The notes: a model not told the origin generated them from the letters alone. Positions 26,422-37,500 are shown, counted from the first letter of the stretch. The stretch: 64,000 nt of DNA from Bacteroidales bacterium (GCA_013141385.1 JABFRB010000003.1:1-64000); one strand, 5' to 3'. Translations and numbers: made by a program.

Positions 26422-28806
26422 GTGGGTGATCAAAAACATATAATCAATAAACAGGTATTAGAGATTAGGCTGAATGATAAAAAAGATGCCCATCTAATAC
26501 AAGATGCTTTCAGCAGAGCCTACTGGAATCATATCCCTACTGTTATTGAAAGAATTATCGATAAATACTCCAGCAACGCTGAAATCATTAAGATTGATAA
26601 ACTAGAAATTGACATAGGTGGAATTAGCGTCGATAAACTTAATAGCGATTTCCCTCAGAAAGTTGAAAAGCTTCTTGAAGAGTTTATTATAGTCCAATTG
26701 CATGAAAAATCACTAGGCGACGAATTAGATTTTACAACCCATAAAGATTATAGTAATACCGAGCAGGATAAGAATAATTTTCAGATTAGGTCAGATGTCG
26801 ATAATAATTTGGAAATACTTAACCATTTTCTTATAACCGGATCATTCCCTTGGTGGTGCAGGAAAGATTCAGAATTTACTATACAAAGATTAGTTGAGGA
26901 TCTATTGGAAAAATCGTCTTTAAGATTAAAGAGTCTGCTATTTAATCTTTTTTTAAAACCAAATACCATTAAGCGTTTTATCTACCAATTCCCAGAAAAA
27001 ATAATTATAAAAACTCTACATGTTTTAGAACCAATAAACGCTCCATTGTTATTAGAACTTATGGATGGTTTACTAAAAATACAATCAATACATCCGTTTG
27101 TTGGTGATTCAGAAATCGTATTAAAAGAAAAACTATGGAATTCTATTCTAAAGTATATTACAGATAATCAACATACTTTAACAACAAGTCAAATAGATGA
27201 TATTCAATTAACTAAACAAATAATTTCGCAACTTATTATTCCATCAGGAAATGAAATTTTAAATCCAAAGGACTTATTCCATTTTCTTTCGAAAATATCA
27301 GAAAGCATTAAAATTATAATTACTAAAAATCAAACTTATAATCTTACTAAACTAGATTCGAATATAAAAATATTGCTAAATAAAGTTAAAGAACCCGAAA
27401 ATACTATTAATAATATCTCGGATATTTATACTCAAATTAATTCCGAAGCGAGAACTCAATTAGAAATCTTTATATATTTCCTTCAAACAGGTAAATTAAT
27501 ATATAACAATGATAATACGGAAAGACAATCGATACAGTTAATTGCCGAAGATTTATTAGATAAGACTCCTGATAAAACTAGAGACATCCTTTTAAATTTC
27601 CTTGAAGATAAATTAATTAGAAAACGTTTCATTAATCAATTCTCTGATGATTTTATTGTTAGAACATTAAAAATTTTAATTTCCTCAACAAATAACTCAA
27701 TAGATGAGTTTATTCAAACTATATCTAAAGTATTATCATTTAATACATTAAACAATATATTTAATTCAACGTTTAGAGAGAATATTTGGAATATAATTCT
27801 TATTTATATAACCAAAAATCAGCAATTACTTATTGCCAATAATACAGATGAAATTGAATCAATCAGCCATATTTTGATTTATTATTTAAATCAAATAAAT
27901 GCTGATAAAGTAATCATTAATGAAATTCTAGGGAATAAAACGATATCCAAAAAACAGGAAAAAAACATTAAACAATTCTTATTAGTCAATGATTTAGAAA
28001 TTACTACTGAATGGCATAACGATAGTGAAGAAATTCAAAATATTGAAAAAACAGATGTGATTAGTAACTCAGAAAAACCAATTACTACCATCGAATCGAT
28101 TAATGAAAATCAAACAATAAAAGATAAATCCGTACCCAGCGAAATTATAATTAACAAATCCAATATCGACAATACTATTAAACAAATTACAGCCACAGAA
28201 TCTATCGATGAAAATCAAGCATTAAAAGATAAATCCGTATTTGAGAACGCCGTAACAAAGGGCTCTAATAGTAATAAAAGTGCGGATATTTATCCTCAAC
28301 CCAAAGTTGATTCAGAACATATAAATAATGCTGGGTTGGCTCTTCTTTGGCCATTTTTGGTAATGTTTTTCGAGAGATTAAATCTGGTAAAGGATAGGAA
28401 ATTTATAAGCGCTGAGTCTAAATATAGGGCAATTCATCTTTTACAATATTTAGCAACTGAGCAGGAAGAAACCCCTGAAAATGACTTGTTATTCAATAAA
28501 ATCCTTTGTGGTACAGATATTTATGAATCTATACCATTAGGTTTCAATATAACCGAAAATGAAATTGAGGAGTGCAATGCACTATTACAATCTGTAATCG
28601 ATAATTGGACAGTACTAAAAAATACCTCTATACACGCACTAAGAACCACATTCCTTCAAAAGGAAGGAATACTGAATAAACAAACAAATGGATGGAAATT
28701 ATATATTGAAAGAACAACAATTGATGTACTGCTCGATAGGTTACCTTGGAGCATATCAATGATTCTCCTTCCTTGGAGTAACGAAATGATATATGTAGAA
28801 TGGTAA
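26422..28806 (+). CDS. eCIS tape-measure protein (Pvc14/Afp14-like)
   Basis: The 794-aa protein matches the contractile-injection-system tape-measure family. The N-terminus reads 'HIINKQVLEIRLNDKKDAHLIQDAFSRAYWNHIPTVIERIID', then 'IIKIDKLEIDIGGI', and the C-terminus 'NAGLALLWPFLVMFFERLNLV', 'AIHLLQYLATEQEETPENDLLFNKILCG' and 'GWKLYIERTTIDVLLDRLPWSISMILLPW'. Two internal copies of an 'LEIL.HFL.TG..PWW...' type repeat are visible (~residues 130 and 350). No in-frame ATG is available near the start; GTG 26422 is my choice, with TTG 26416 as the alternative. It runs inside the tube lumen and sets its length. It overlaps the ATPase gene by 7 bp. Confidence 0.9.
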   Translation: MGDQKHIINKQVLEIRLNDKKDAHLIQDAFSRAYWNHIPTVIERIIDKYSSNAEIIKIDKLEIDIGGISVDKLNSDFPQKVEKLLEEFIIVQLHEKSLGDELDFTTHKDYSNTEQDKNNFQIRSDVDNNLEILNHFLITGSFPWWCRKDSEFTIQRLVEDLLEKSSLRLKSLLFNLFLKPNTIKRFIYQFPEKIIIKTLHVLEPINAPLLLELMDGLLKIQSIHPFVGDSEIVLKEKLWNSILKYITDNQHTLTTSQIDDIQLTKQIISQLIIPSGNEILNPKDLFHFLSKISESIKIIITKNQTYNLTKLDSNIKILLNKVKEPENTINNISDIYTQINSEARTQLEIFIYFLQTGKLIYNNDNTERQSIQLIAEDLLDKTPDKTRDILLNFLEDKLIRKRFINQFSDDFIVRTLKILISSTNNSIDEFIQTISKVLSFNTLNNIFNSTFRENIWNIILIYITKNQQLLIANNTDEIESISHILIYYLNQINADKVIINEILGNKTISKKQEKNIKQFLLVNDLEITTEWHNDSEEIQNIEKTDVISNSEKPITTIESINENQTIKDKSVPSEIIINKSNIDNTIKQITATESIDENQALKDKSVFENAVTKGSNSNKSADIYPQPKVDSEHINNAGLALLWPFLVMFFERLNLVKDRKFISAESKYRAIHLLQYLATEQEETPENDLLFNKILCGTDIYESIPLGFNITENEIEECNALLQSVIDNWTVLKNTSIHALRTTFLQKEGILNKQTNGWKLYIERTTIDVLLDRLPWSISMILLPWSNEMIYVEW

Positions 28807-30152
28807 AAGAGACGGTCAAAAATAATGCCGATGATATTAAGAAAGAACTTGAATGGTTCAAGGAAATTCTTAAAACAAGATCATTGATTAATTGCAATAA
28901 ATCAAATGATTGCGAAGATATATTTGAGATTAAGCAACCGCATCTTAATGGAAGCGCATCGTCCTATGCAGAGTTCATAAAGAAACACGACCTTGGTTTT
29001 GAGGAGAGGTTTATACTAATTCTTGCACTTACGCCATATATAAAGCCCGAACTATTGGACGTTTTCATTAATATTAATAGCAATACACAACAAATTTACA
29101 CCGAATTCGGGGGAAGAAAAGGTAAAGGACATAATGGGTTTTTACCAACTGGCGAAACCGTTATGTTTATTCTAGCAGGCGATAACCTTGAGCGACGATT
29201 TTACCTCCAACGGTTTTTCGATAATGATCATATTTTCTACAAAGAAAACATTCTTTGCCTTGAAGATGTTGAAAACGGAGAACCAAAACTCAATGGGGTT
29301 ATTACAGTTTCGCAGGATGTGTTGGACTTAATTATATTTGGAGAAATTCGCAAACCGAAATTCAGCGCCGAATTCCCAGCAAAACTACTTACAACAAAAA
29401 TGAGTTGGGACGATTTAATTCTTCCAGCATATACCAAACTACAACTTTTCGAAATTGAAACCTGGCTTAAGTACCACTCAACTTTAATGAGCGAATGGGG
29501 CATGGAAAAAAAGTTAAAACCTGGTTATAAAACCCTGTTCCATGGCCCTCCAGGTACTGGAAAAACTTTAACAGCGGCTTTGCTTGGGCAAAAAACTGGA
29601 GCGGATGTTTTCCGAATCGATCTGTCCAAGATTATATCTAAATACATTGGCGAAACCGAAAAAAACCTTGCGAAGATATTTGATAGAGCCGAAAGTAAAA
29701 ACTGGATACTTTTTTTCGATGAAGCTGATGCCCTATTCGGAAAACGTACCAATATAAATGATGCGCATGATAGATATGCCAATCAGGAAGTATCCTTCTT
29801 ATTACAGCGAATCGAGGATTACGACGGGTTAGTAATACTTGCATCAAACTATAAGAGCAACCTTGATGATGCCTTTATGCGTCGTTTTCAATCGATGATC
29901 CATTTCCCTATTCCAAAACCTGATGAAAGAATGCAACTATGGAAAAAAGGATTTTCAGAAAAATGTCTTTTAGAAGAAAAAATTGAACTAAACAAAATTG
30001 CCACCGATTACGAATTGGCGGGTGGTTCCATTATAAACGTAATTCATTTCTGTTCATTAATGGCACTGAGCAGGGATTCAAACATCATACTACGAAAGGA
30101 TATCCTTGAAGGTATTAAACGTGAATTCACAAAGAAAGGAATAACTATATAA
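28800..30152 (+). CDS. AAA+ ATPase of the eCIS (Pvc15/Afp15-like)
   Basis: The 450-aa protein has an N-terminal eCIS-specific region (residues 1-215) and a C-terminal AAA+ module. Walker A GPPGTGKT lies at 249-256, Walker B with D307 E308 in 'WILFFDEADALFGKR', then sensor 1 'LVILASNYKSNLDDAFMRRFQ' and the arginine-finger region. Pvc15-like ATPases are thought to help load cargo or assemble and recycle the particle in the producing cell; they are not part of the mature needle. It overlaps the tape-measure gene (start 28800) and directly precedes the cargo genes, consistent with a cargo-loading job. Confidence 0.95.
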   Translation: MVKETVKNNADDIKKELEWFKEILKTRSLINCNKSNDCEDIFEIKQPHLNGSASSYAEFIKKHDLGFEERFILILALTPYIKPELLDVFININSNTQQIYTEFGGRKGKGHNGFLPTGETVMFILAGDNLERRFYLQRFFDNDHIFYKENILCLEDVENGEPKLNGVITVSQDVLDLIIFGEIRKPKFSAEFPAKLLTTKMSWDDLILPAYTKLQLFEIETWLKYHSTLMSEWGMEKKLKPGYKTLFHGPPGTGKTLTAALLGQKTGADVFRIDLSKIISKYIGETEKNLAKIFDRAESKNWILFFDEADALFGKRTNINDAHDRYANQEVSFLLQRIEDYDGLVILASNYKSNLDDAFMRRFQSMIHFPIPKPDERMQLWKKGFSEKCLLEEKIELNKIATDYELAGGSIINVIHFCSLMALSRDSNIILRKDILEGIKREFTKKGITI

Positions 30153-30170
30153 CAATTAACTGATTTGAAA

Positions 30171-31529
30171 ATGGATACTAAATACTTTAATCCGAAAACA
30201 GTTAAACCGGGAACTATTCCCGAAAGGGTTATTCAGCCAAAGCTGGAGGTTAACCCTCCTAATGATATTTACGAAAAGCAAGCTGATGAGGTAGCCAATA
30301 GGGTATCTCGTATGCCCGGAAGTGCTTCTGACAACCTCCAGATGCAGCCAAAGCAAGATGAGGAAAAGAAACTTCAGATGAAATCGGAGGATGAAGACAA
30401 AAATCTTCAAATGAAACCGGAAGAGGAAGATAAAAAACTTCAAATGAAGCCGGAGGAGGATGAATCAATAAGTATGCAGCCAGAGGAGGAAGAAAAGGGT
30501 AAAATTCAAATGTCGGCTGGCAGTTCATCAAATAATCAAGTGCCACAAGTATCATCTTCATTGGCTTCACAACTTAATTCAACAAAAGGTCAAGGTAGCC
30601 CGCTATCTGAGGGAGTTAGCCGAGAAATGGGGCAAAAAATTGGAGGAAACTTTAATAATGTACGTGTACATACCGATGATAATGCTGTTCAGATGAACAA
30701 AGACTTGGGTGCAAAAGCATTTACACATGGGAATGATATATATTTTAATAATGGACAATATAGCCCCGAAAATTCCTCGGGAAAACATTTATTGGCACAT
30801 GAACTAACGCATACAATTCAACAGGGAAAACCTAATACGAATATACAACGTGCTTGGATACCAGATAATGGTTGGCGCTATACACCTCCTGTTACCGTTA
30901 CACGGTCAATTGTTGAAATCCAAGGAATTGTTGCTACAACTCCTGATGGAATATACGGCCCTAATACGAGAGAGGCTGTTAAGGTATATCAACAAGAATT
31001 AAAGAATAATGGTTTATATACTGGTGATATTGACGGTAAATGGGGTCCTCTCACTGATGCTGCGCATCTTTTATTTGCCGTTCAGGGTATAGGCTCGACT
31101 GCACCTCGAAGAGGGTATAATTGTGCTGGTTTTGCATTTAAGACTTTTACTTGGCATAATCTAAATCCCACGAAGGCAATCTTAGCAACTATGACACATC
31201 TTGCTAATAGATCTACCCAATGCAATCCTCGTGATTACAAGTTCTGGCTTTGGGAATGTGATGTTAGCGTGACTACACCTGCTGGTAATACGACAGGTAT
31301 TAGTAGAGATTTTCACATTGTTGGTGGTCAAACAGGACGAAATGGAGAAGATCCGGCTGAAGTGATGTCCAAAAATGGAGAAAGACCTCTTGAAGGACCA
31401 AAACCTGCTGTCGATTGGATGCCAGTATCCGGTCCAGCAATTGATCAAGATGGAAACCCAGTGGCTGGTTATACTTGGAATATTACAAATGTAGATGAAC
31501 AATGTTACAGAAATTCTACTTTACCATAA
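30171..31529 (+). CDS. DUF4157 eCIS cargo with peptidoglycan-binding and NlpC/P60-like domains
   Basis: The 452-aa protein starts at ATG 30171 (a TTG lies 6 bp upstream). Residues 1-50 form a leader ending in 'YEKQADEVANRVSRMPG', followed by a tandem acidic repeat 'LQMKPEEEDKK' (four to five copies) and the DUF4157 domain with 'GQGSPLSEGVSREM', 'VRVHTDDNAV' and an HELTH zinc motif (210-214). DUF4157 is a known eCIS cargo marker. The C-terminus has a peptidoglycan-binding-like helical unit ('IQGIVATTPDGIYGPNTREAVKVYQ') and a domain with YNCAGFAF (Cys318) and DFHIVGG (His382), spaced as in NlpC/P60-type papain-like hydrolases. It is probably an effector acting on peptidoglycan or another peptide; this is inference. 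Confidence 0.82.
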   Translation: MDTKYFNPKTVKPGTIPERVIQPKLEVNPPNDIYEKQADEVANRVSRMPGSASDNLQMQPKQDEEKKLQMKSEDEDKNLQMKPEEEDKKLQMKPEEDESISMQPEEEEKGKIQMSAGSSSNNQVPQVSSSLASQLNSTKGQGSPLSEGVSREMGQKIGGNFNNVRVHTDDNAVQMNKDLGAKAFTHGNDIYFNNGQYSPENSSGKHLLAHELTHTIQQGKPNTNIQRAWIPDNGWRYTPPVTVTRSIVEIQGIVATTPDGIYGPNTREAVKVYQQELKNNGLYTGDIDGKWGPLTDAAHLLFAVQGIGSTAPRRGYNCAGFAFKTFTWHNLNPTKAILATMTHLANRSTQCNPRDYKFWLWECDVSVTTPAGNTTGISRDFHIVGGQTGRNGEDPAEVMSKNGERPLEGPKPAVDWMPVSGPAIDQDGNPVAGYTWNITNVDEQCYRNSTLP

Positions 31530-31907
31530 TCAATTAAGCGGTTCTACATGTATTACACTTATAGTTTCTTTCATTTCGAGAGTTTCAGATTATGGAATCA
31601 AGTTTACTCTGATTCCATAACTTATTCTAAATATAATTAACGTGAACTCGATATAAGAAATGTAATAATGTGTTTATTTTTAATGATATATAATTATTTA
31701 AAGGTATTGATGGAAGGTTGGAATGATGGAATAATGGAACTGGAGCGAAGCGGAACTCGACGAAGTCAAAACAAGAGGTTAGATTTTTGCTTGTATCCTC
31801 CATTTTTCCAATTTTCCATTATTCCATTGATTCAAATAAAATAAACCGATTGATATTTAGATTAATACATTGTTTCTTACATCGAACTGACGTTAATTAA
31901 TACAATT
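31530..31907. repeat. Gap between effector genes with hairpin and inverted repeats
   Basis: No gene is seen in this 378-bp gap. It holds a hairpin at 31589-31619 (ttatggaatca/tgattccataa, 11 bp, no U-tract) and a 13-bp perfect inverted repeat at 31727-31739 and 31814-31826 (tggaataatggaa). A gagcgaagcggaactc palindrome lies between the latter arms. The element resembles other dispersed palindromic repeats in the window and splits the effector region into two transcription segments. Confidence 0.55.
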
Positions 31908-32237
31908 ATGGAAGGAAAGAATATTATCATTAAGAATAAAAGAAATGAGACTGTAGGGATAATGGGAATAGAAAATGGTGTCTTACATGGACCTTGTGAA
32001 TGGTATAATGGTCAGGGTAAGCTAATTAGTTATGGTTTATTCAATGAAGGATATCCAATTGCAGGAACCTTTTTAAACTGGGCTAATTTTTCCCCGATAT
32101 CTGATAAAAGCAATAAATACGATCTCACGTTTTATTGTACAGACTGGATAACAATATTCGAATCAAGTTTTTTATCAGAATCTCCAAAATATGAAAAGCT
32201 AATTGAAGCCTACTATAATGGATTAAAATTAATTTAA
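31908..32237 (+). CDS. Small MORN-like repeat protein, candidate immunity or accessory
   Basis: The 109-aa protein has no signal peptide. Its middle, 'NGVLHGPCEWYNGQGKLISYGLFNEGYPIAGTFLNW', follows the MORN/toxin-antitoxin-repeat pattern (G.W..Y...G.L...G.F..G...G.). Small MORN-like proteins often serve as immunity or accessory factors beside secreted toxins. Lying directly after the first DUF4157 effector and before the second, it could protect the producer from either. This role is inferred from context only. It has its own upstream gap of ~380 bp and may therefore be independently transcribed. Confidence 0.5.
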   Translation: MEGKNIIIKNKRNETVGIMGIENGVLHGPCEWYNGQGKLISYGLFNEGYPIAGTFLNWANFSPISDKSNKYDLTFYCTDWITIFESSFLSESPKYEKLIEAYYNGLKLI

Positions 32238-32342
32238 CAATAAGTAATTCAATGGAATGAAGTTGAAGAAAGTAATGAAAAAAATTGAGGTTACTGTGTA
32301 TCACTAAACAGCCTCGTTCTATAAAATTTAACTGTATTGAAA

Positions 32343-34505
32343 ATGAATATAAAATATTTTAATCCGAAAACAGTTAAACCGGGAACTATTCCCGGAAGAA
32401 TAATTCAGCCAAAGTTGGAGGTAAATCCTCCCAACGATATTTATGAAAAGCAAGCTGATGAGGTAGCCAATAGGGTATCTCGTATGCCTGGAAATGCACA
32501 GGATAATCTCCAAATGCAACCTAAGGAAGATGAGGATAAGAAACTTCAGATGAAATCTGAGGAGGAAGACAAAAATCTTCAAATGAAGTCTGAGGAGGAT
32601 GAGTCAGTAAGTAGGCCGCCAGAGGATGAAGAAAAGGGTAAAATCCAAATGTCGGTTGGCAGCTCATCAAATAATCAAGTACCACAAGTATCATCTTCAT
32701 TGGCTTCGCAACTAAATTCAACAAAAGGTCAAGGTAGCCCGCTATCTGAGGGAGTTAGCCGAGAAATGGGGCAAAAAATTGGAGGAAACTTTAATAATGT
32801 ACGTGTACATACCGATGATAATGCAGTGCGGATGAATAAGGAACTGGGGGCAAAAGCATTTACACATGGGAATGATATTTATTTTAATAATGGGCAATAT
32901 AATCCCGAAAATTCCTCTGAAAGGCATTTACTGGTGCATGAATTGACTCATGTTATACAACAAAAACAACATAGTGCGCAAAGAAAAATAATGCGAGCTG
33001 TTACTGAACAGGGTGTAGATGCGGAATTTATTAAGTGGGCAGATGAAAACAAACGTGTAAAAGACAAAACTCATAAGGATTTTCCTTGGTCTGCTTGGGA
33101 CTTTATCCGACCAAAAATTGTGGATGAAGTAATGGATCCCCTCCCTAAACCAAAAGATCCAAAAGAGTTAAAGGAATGGCAGGATAATTATTTAAGGGCA
33201 GAGATTGTTGCCAGATGGCTATTTACATTGAAAGCAACCTCAACTGATAAGGATATAAAAGATGATGCTGATTCAAAAGCTTTTTATATTCTTGACTCGC
33301 TTGTCAAAGCAGGGTTTGTTTCTAAGGCTATAGCACAATCTGGCTATCTTAATGCTGATACAAGAATCCTAGTCTATAATACAATTCTCAAAAATCCTTC
33401 CACGGCTTCTGCTTCAGAGCTTGAAGCAATTGTAACATTCCTATGTGCCACTGTCGATGACCCAACTAAAGTAACTATAGTTGATACCTTGACCAATGGC
33501 AATAATTCGCCTTTAAAGAACTTAGATGATACAAGAACAAAAGCAATAATAAAACCATTATTTCTAAAATTTGGTACACAACAAAAAATAATCGATGCTA
33601 TTGCCGAAATATTGATGTTTAACCCCAAAGTTCGCGCATCACTATCCGATAGTATGATGTCGAGCCAGATAGGAAATCCTGATTTACTATTTAAAGTTCT
33701 AAAACATGATTTTTTTATAGAACCCTCTTATGGTGCTACTATATTACAGCCTTTGATACCAGCAGGTATGTCAAATGAAGATTATGACAAATCAAGAATG
33801 AAAACCGACATGCCTTGGGTATATACATATAAACAAAAATATTATGTTCAGTATTTAATAGATCTTGCCAAAAGTCAAAGCATAATCATTCCTCCCCCAA
33901 AGACTTTTGGGTTTGATGACTTAAAGACCTGGTTAGAAACTAATACTGAAAACATTGGAGATGCTGCCCGGAAAAAATATCCGACTAATCCTGAGCCAAT
34001 TTTTGAAATCTACAGGAATATTACAGATATTTTCTTCTTTCATGTAGACAAAGGAAACATTACACCAGATCCTAAAGGAAAAATAGCTCATTTACCAGCA
34101 GGTGAACCTTCTAAAAAACGTTTACAGGCCGATTGTGATGTCTTTGCAAGCTATGGAATGCGATTCTTCTTTGATGCAAAATTTGAACCCATTGGCTATA
34201 TTGCTATAATACCAGGTAATACTGATGCACATGCAGGTGCTTTAATTAGAAAAGATAATAAATACTATGTTATCAGCAATAAGAATGTTTTAGAGACAAA
34301 TATTAGTGAAACAAAAACTAACGAGAAAAAGGGGGATGCAATAAAAATGTTGAGCAAACTTACTTTCTATGATGTTTATGATGATTCAAATCTTAAAGAT
34401 TTAAAGATTTATTATTCAGATGCAGGAACTAATGGGGAAATGCCAAATAACTTTATTAATCAGGACATCAGCCTTTTAAGAGGAGATCTAGATCCTAGTA
34501 AGTAA
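32343..34505 (+). CDS. DUF4157 eCIS cargo with transglutaminase/papain-like C-terminus
   Basis: The 720-aa protein starts at ATG 32343. Its first ~210 residues nearly duplicate the previous effector: the same leader, three rather than four to five 'LQMKSEEEDK' repeats with one degraded copy (SRPPEDEE), the same DUF4157 core and HELTH at 199-203. After that the sequence is unrelated: a long helical region (~215-590) and a C-terminal segment with 'LQADCDVFASYGMRFF' (Cys598), 'DAHAGALIR' (His630) and a following strand 'YYVISNKN'. This Cys-His-(Asp/Asn) order suggests a transglutaminase-like cysteine protease fold. Target and catalysis are unproven. Confidence 0.8.
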   Translation: MNIKYFNPKTVKPGTIPGRIIQPKLEVNPPNDIYEKQADEVANRVSRMPGNAQDNLQMQPKEDEDKKLQMKSEEEDKNLQMKSEEDESVSRPPEDEEKGKIQMSVGSSSNNQVPQVSSSLASQLNSTKGQGSPLSEGVSREMGQKIGGNFNNVRVHTDDNAVRMNKELGAKAFTHGNDIYFNNGQYNPENSSERHLLVHELTHVIQQKQHSAQRKIMRAVTEQGVDAEFIKWADENKRVKDKTHKDFPWSAWDFIRPKIVDEVMDPLPKPKDPKELKEWQDNYLRAEIVARWLFTLKATSTDKDIKDDADSKAFYILDSLVKAGFVSKAIAQSGYLNADTRILVYNTILKNPSTASASELEAIVTFLCATVDDPTKVTIVDTLTNGNNSPLKNLDDTRTKAIIKPLFLKFGTQQKIIDAIAEILMFNPKVRASLSDSMMSSQIGNPDLLFKVLKHDFFIEPSYGATILQPLIPAGMSNEDYDKSRMKTDMPWVYTYKQKYYVQYLIDLAKSQSIIIPPPKTFGFDDLKTWLETNTENIGDAARKKYPTNPEPIFEIYRNITDIFFFHVDKGNITPDPKGKIAHLPAGEPSKKRLQADCDVFASYGMRFFFDAKFEPIGYIAIIPGNTDAHAGALIRKDNKYYVISNKNVLETNISETKTNEKKGDAIKMLSKLTFYDVYDDSNLKDLKIYYSDAGTNGEMPNNFINQDISLLRGDLDPSK

Positions 34506-34551
34506 GAAAAAAGGTTTTGGTTTTTTAAATCGATATAATACTCAATATTAA

Positions 34552-37500
34552 ATGCCTATTAGCAGTAAAGATACTATAAAAAAAGATAACTCGTCCCCCA
34601 CCAACTGGGGTCAATCTGACATTGCCCTTGAAGAGCCTATTAAAGAAAACAGTAATAAAGAAACGCAAAGCCAAAAAAGTAAATCCCAAGATTCAAATTT
34701 AAATAAAATAGCCCCATCCCAGCCAGAGCAAAAAGTTATACCAACCCCAAGTAACTTTAATATTCAGCTACAACCAAAAGTTGTAACTCCTAAAATGAGT
34801 CCTTCTATTAAGGAATCGAATGCATCAGCTAAAACAGAAAAGGATAATAAAAAGGAAAAAGAGGAGGATAAACTTGAGGAAAAGGTAATTGGTGAAAAAA
34901 CAGCCGATTTTGCAACTCCTCCTAAAGATGATGATAAAGAGAAAAACAAACTTGAGGGAAAGAAGAATGGAAAAGGTATAGACAAAACTGAAACCAAAGA
35001 GCAAAAAGAAAAGAAAGGTCTGGATTTTAAGAAAACCGAAGGTAAAGAGAAACCCAAAGGGGTCGAGAAAGAAAAAACGGAGTTAGATAAAAACGCTGCT
35101 CCCAAAGAGAACCCATTAGAAGGGCAAGAAGTTGAATCTAAAAATACAAAGCAGGAAACTGCTGCAGTTGAAAAAAATGCTAAAAGCTTATCTTCCTCGG
35201 GGGGGAGTGCAAGTATAAAAATATCAAAACCTAAATCGACTGAACAACAGGTAGAAACTGTTACAGCAAAAACTAATAAACTTGAGAAAACTGCAAGTCA
35301 GCTAAACACAGGTTCTAAAGAGACTTTTAATGAAGGCTTAATCAAAATTTCCGAAGTAACAGCAGAGCAACAAACAACTAAAAGTGCTGCGGAAAAACGT
35401 ACCGAAACGGAAAAAGCTGTGCAGCCTAGTAAAGAGGAAGCGTTAAGTGAAGTTAATACAGCTACCGTTGAAGCTGTTGATAATGTTTCTGAACCAGAAC
35501 TTGATCCTGATTCGGCAAAGAATAGCCTTGCAGTGGCCATAAAAAGTAAAATGCCAAAAGATGTAGAAGATGTAAAACGATTAGCCGAATCGAATCCTGC
35601 AGAAGAAGCATCGGTTGAAATGAACCAACTTATTAATAGTCAAACAGAAAAAGTTAAACAAACATACAATCAAATAGAGAATACAGCTGAGCCTGTTCAA
35701 AAAAATGCAGAAGCTCCATTACCTGCACCTGAAGCTCCACCTCAGGTTAGCGAGTTAAAACTATCCGAAGGGCTAATACCAACACCTGCTGCCGAACAAA
35801 CCGATTTTCAGGAATATGTAAAAGCCAGCGATGACTTAGTTAAGAATGAATTACAACAACCCGATTTATTAAAAGAGTTCGAAACATCGGATGCTGCCCC
35901 AATGGCTGAAGCAAGAGCTGCGCGCGATGGAATTAAAGAGGATGCAGACAACGCACCTGCTGAAGCAGCTAAAGTGGAACAGTCAGAGAAAAGCACCTTG
36001 CAACAGGGGCTTCAAAACGAAGAGCAAAAAGCCATTTCTCAAATGACAGCCGATAGGGCAAAAGGAATTGCTGAGGCTCAAAACTCTCAAATTGAAGGGA
36101 AATCAAAATTTGAACAAGAAAAATTACTTGTTAGCGAAAATATTAATAAGATATACAAAAAAGCCAACGATCAGGTTAAAGAAAAGCTGGAATCGCTTGA
36201 ATCGAAAAGCATGAAAACCTTTGAAGAAGGGCAAAAATTGGCTTTGGAGACCTTCGATAAGAATGTAGATAAAGACCTTGACACATTCTTTGATGAAAGA
36301 CATTCGGGTGTGGGAGGGTTCTTTACTTCCATAGGCGATTGGGCTATGGGAACCGACGATTTACCAGAAGTGCAAGCAATTTTTGAAAAAAACAGGGCTG
36401 TTTTCGTAAGTGCCATCGATCAGCTGATTGAAGAAATTTCAACCGATTGTCAAACAGTAATTAAAGAATGTGAAAAAATTATTGCTGATGCCAAAATAGA
36501 AATTGATAATTACGTAAATAGCCTCGGTGGAAAGCTTAAAGAATATGGACAAGGTTGCCAAAATGATATAAGCAAGAAGCTGGATAAACTTACCGAAGAT
36601 GTAAAGAAAAAAGGCGAGGAATTAAAAGAAAAACTGAAGGAATTACGAGCTAAAGCAATCGAAACAATTGATAAGAAGATTGAAGAACGCAAGGAGAAAA
36701 TGAAGGGGGCATTGAGCAAGTTGGGAAAATTCTTACTCGACCTTGCTATGAAATTCTTTACGTTTACCCTTACCAGTATGGGAATGAGCCCCGATGAAGT
36801 AATGGGTATCATTAATAAAGGAATTGCTACCATTACAGCCATTGTTACAAATCCAATAGGCTTTTTCTCAAATTTAGGTTCGGCTGTAGGGCAGGGATTG
36901 GATTTGTTCCAGACAAACTTCAAGAAGCATATGATTGGTGGTATGATGGAATGGTTGACAGGCGCAATGGGAGGAACTGTTGAAATACCACAGGAGTTTA
37001 GCTTGAAAGGAATACTTAAAATGGGACTTTCCATACTAGGGCTAACCTGGTCAAATATTAGAATGAAACTGGTGAAACTTGTTGGCGAAAACATAGTTAC
37101 TGCTGCCGAAACAGGATTTGAAATGGTTACCATTCTTATTACAGAAGGTCCAATGGGTTTATGGGAGTGGATAAAGGATGAAGCAGAATCAATCAAAACA
37201 TCAATAATTGAAGGGATTAAAGAATGGGCACTAATTACCATAGTAAAAAATGCGGTAATTCAACTTGCACTGATGCTTAATCCAGCTGGGGCGATTGTAA
37301 GGGCAATTATTGCTATTTACGACCTTATTATGTGGCTTATAGATAATATTGAGCGTATAATAAGTTTCGTAAATTCGGTAATAAGTTCAATTACAAATAT
37401 AGCAGCAGGAAATATTAGCGGGGCAGCAGGTTTTATAGAAAGTGCAATTGCCAAAACCATACCAATGATACTTAGCGGTTTAGCGCAGTTCTTAAAACTA

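Noticed and set aside
2417-30152. Interpretation as a prophage
   Set aside because: No integrase, capsid, portal, terminase or lysis gene is present. LysM hub, PAAR, DUF5908 and AAA+ ATPase together fit an eCIS.
2417-30152. Interpretation as a classical type VI secretion system
   Set aside because: No TssJ/L/M membrane complex and no ClpV or TssB/C pair. The sheath is a single long phage-type protein.
30165-30170. TTG start for the first DUF4157 gene (and the same 6 bp before the second)
   Set aside because: An ATG two codons downstream is conserved in both genes and starts the conserved leader.
36510-37241. 243-residue antisense ORF within the giant toxin gene
   Set aside because: It mirrors the Lys/Glu/Ala-rich coding strand as Ser/Phe/Leu, which is the expected shadow of that composition. 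No independent support exists.
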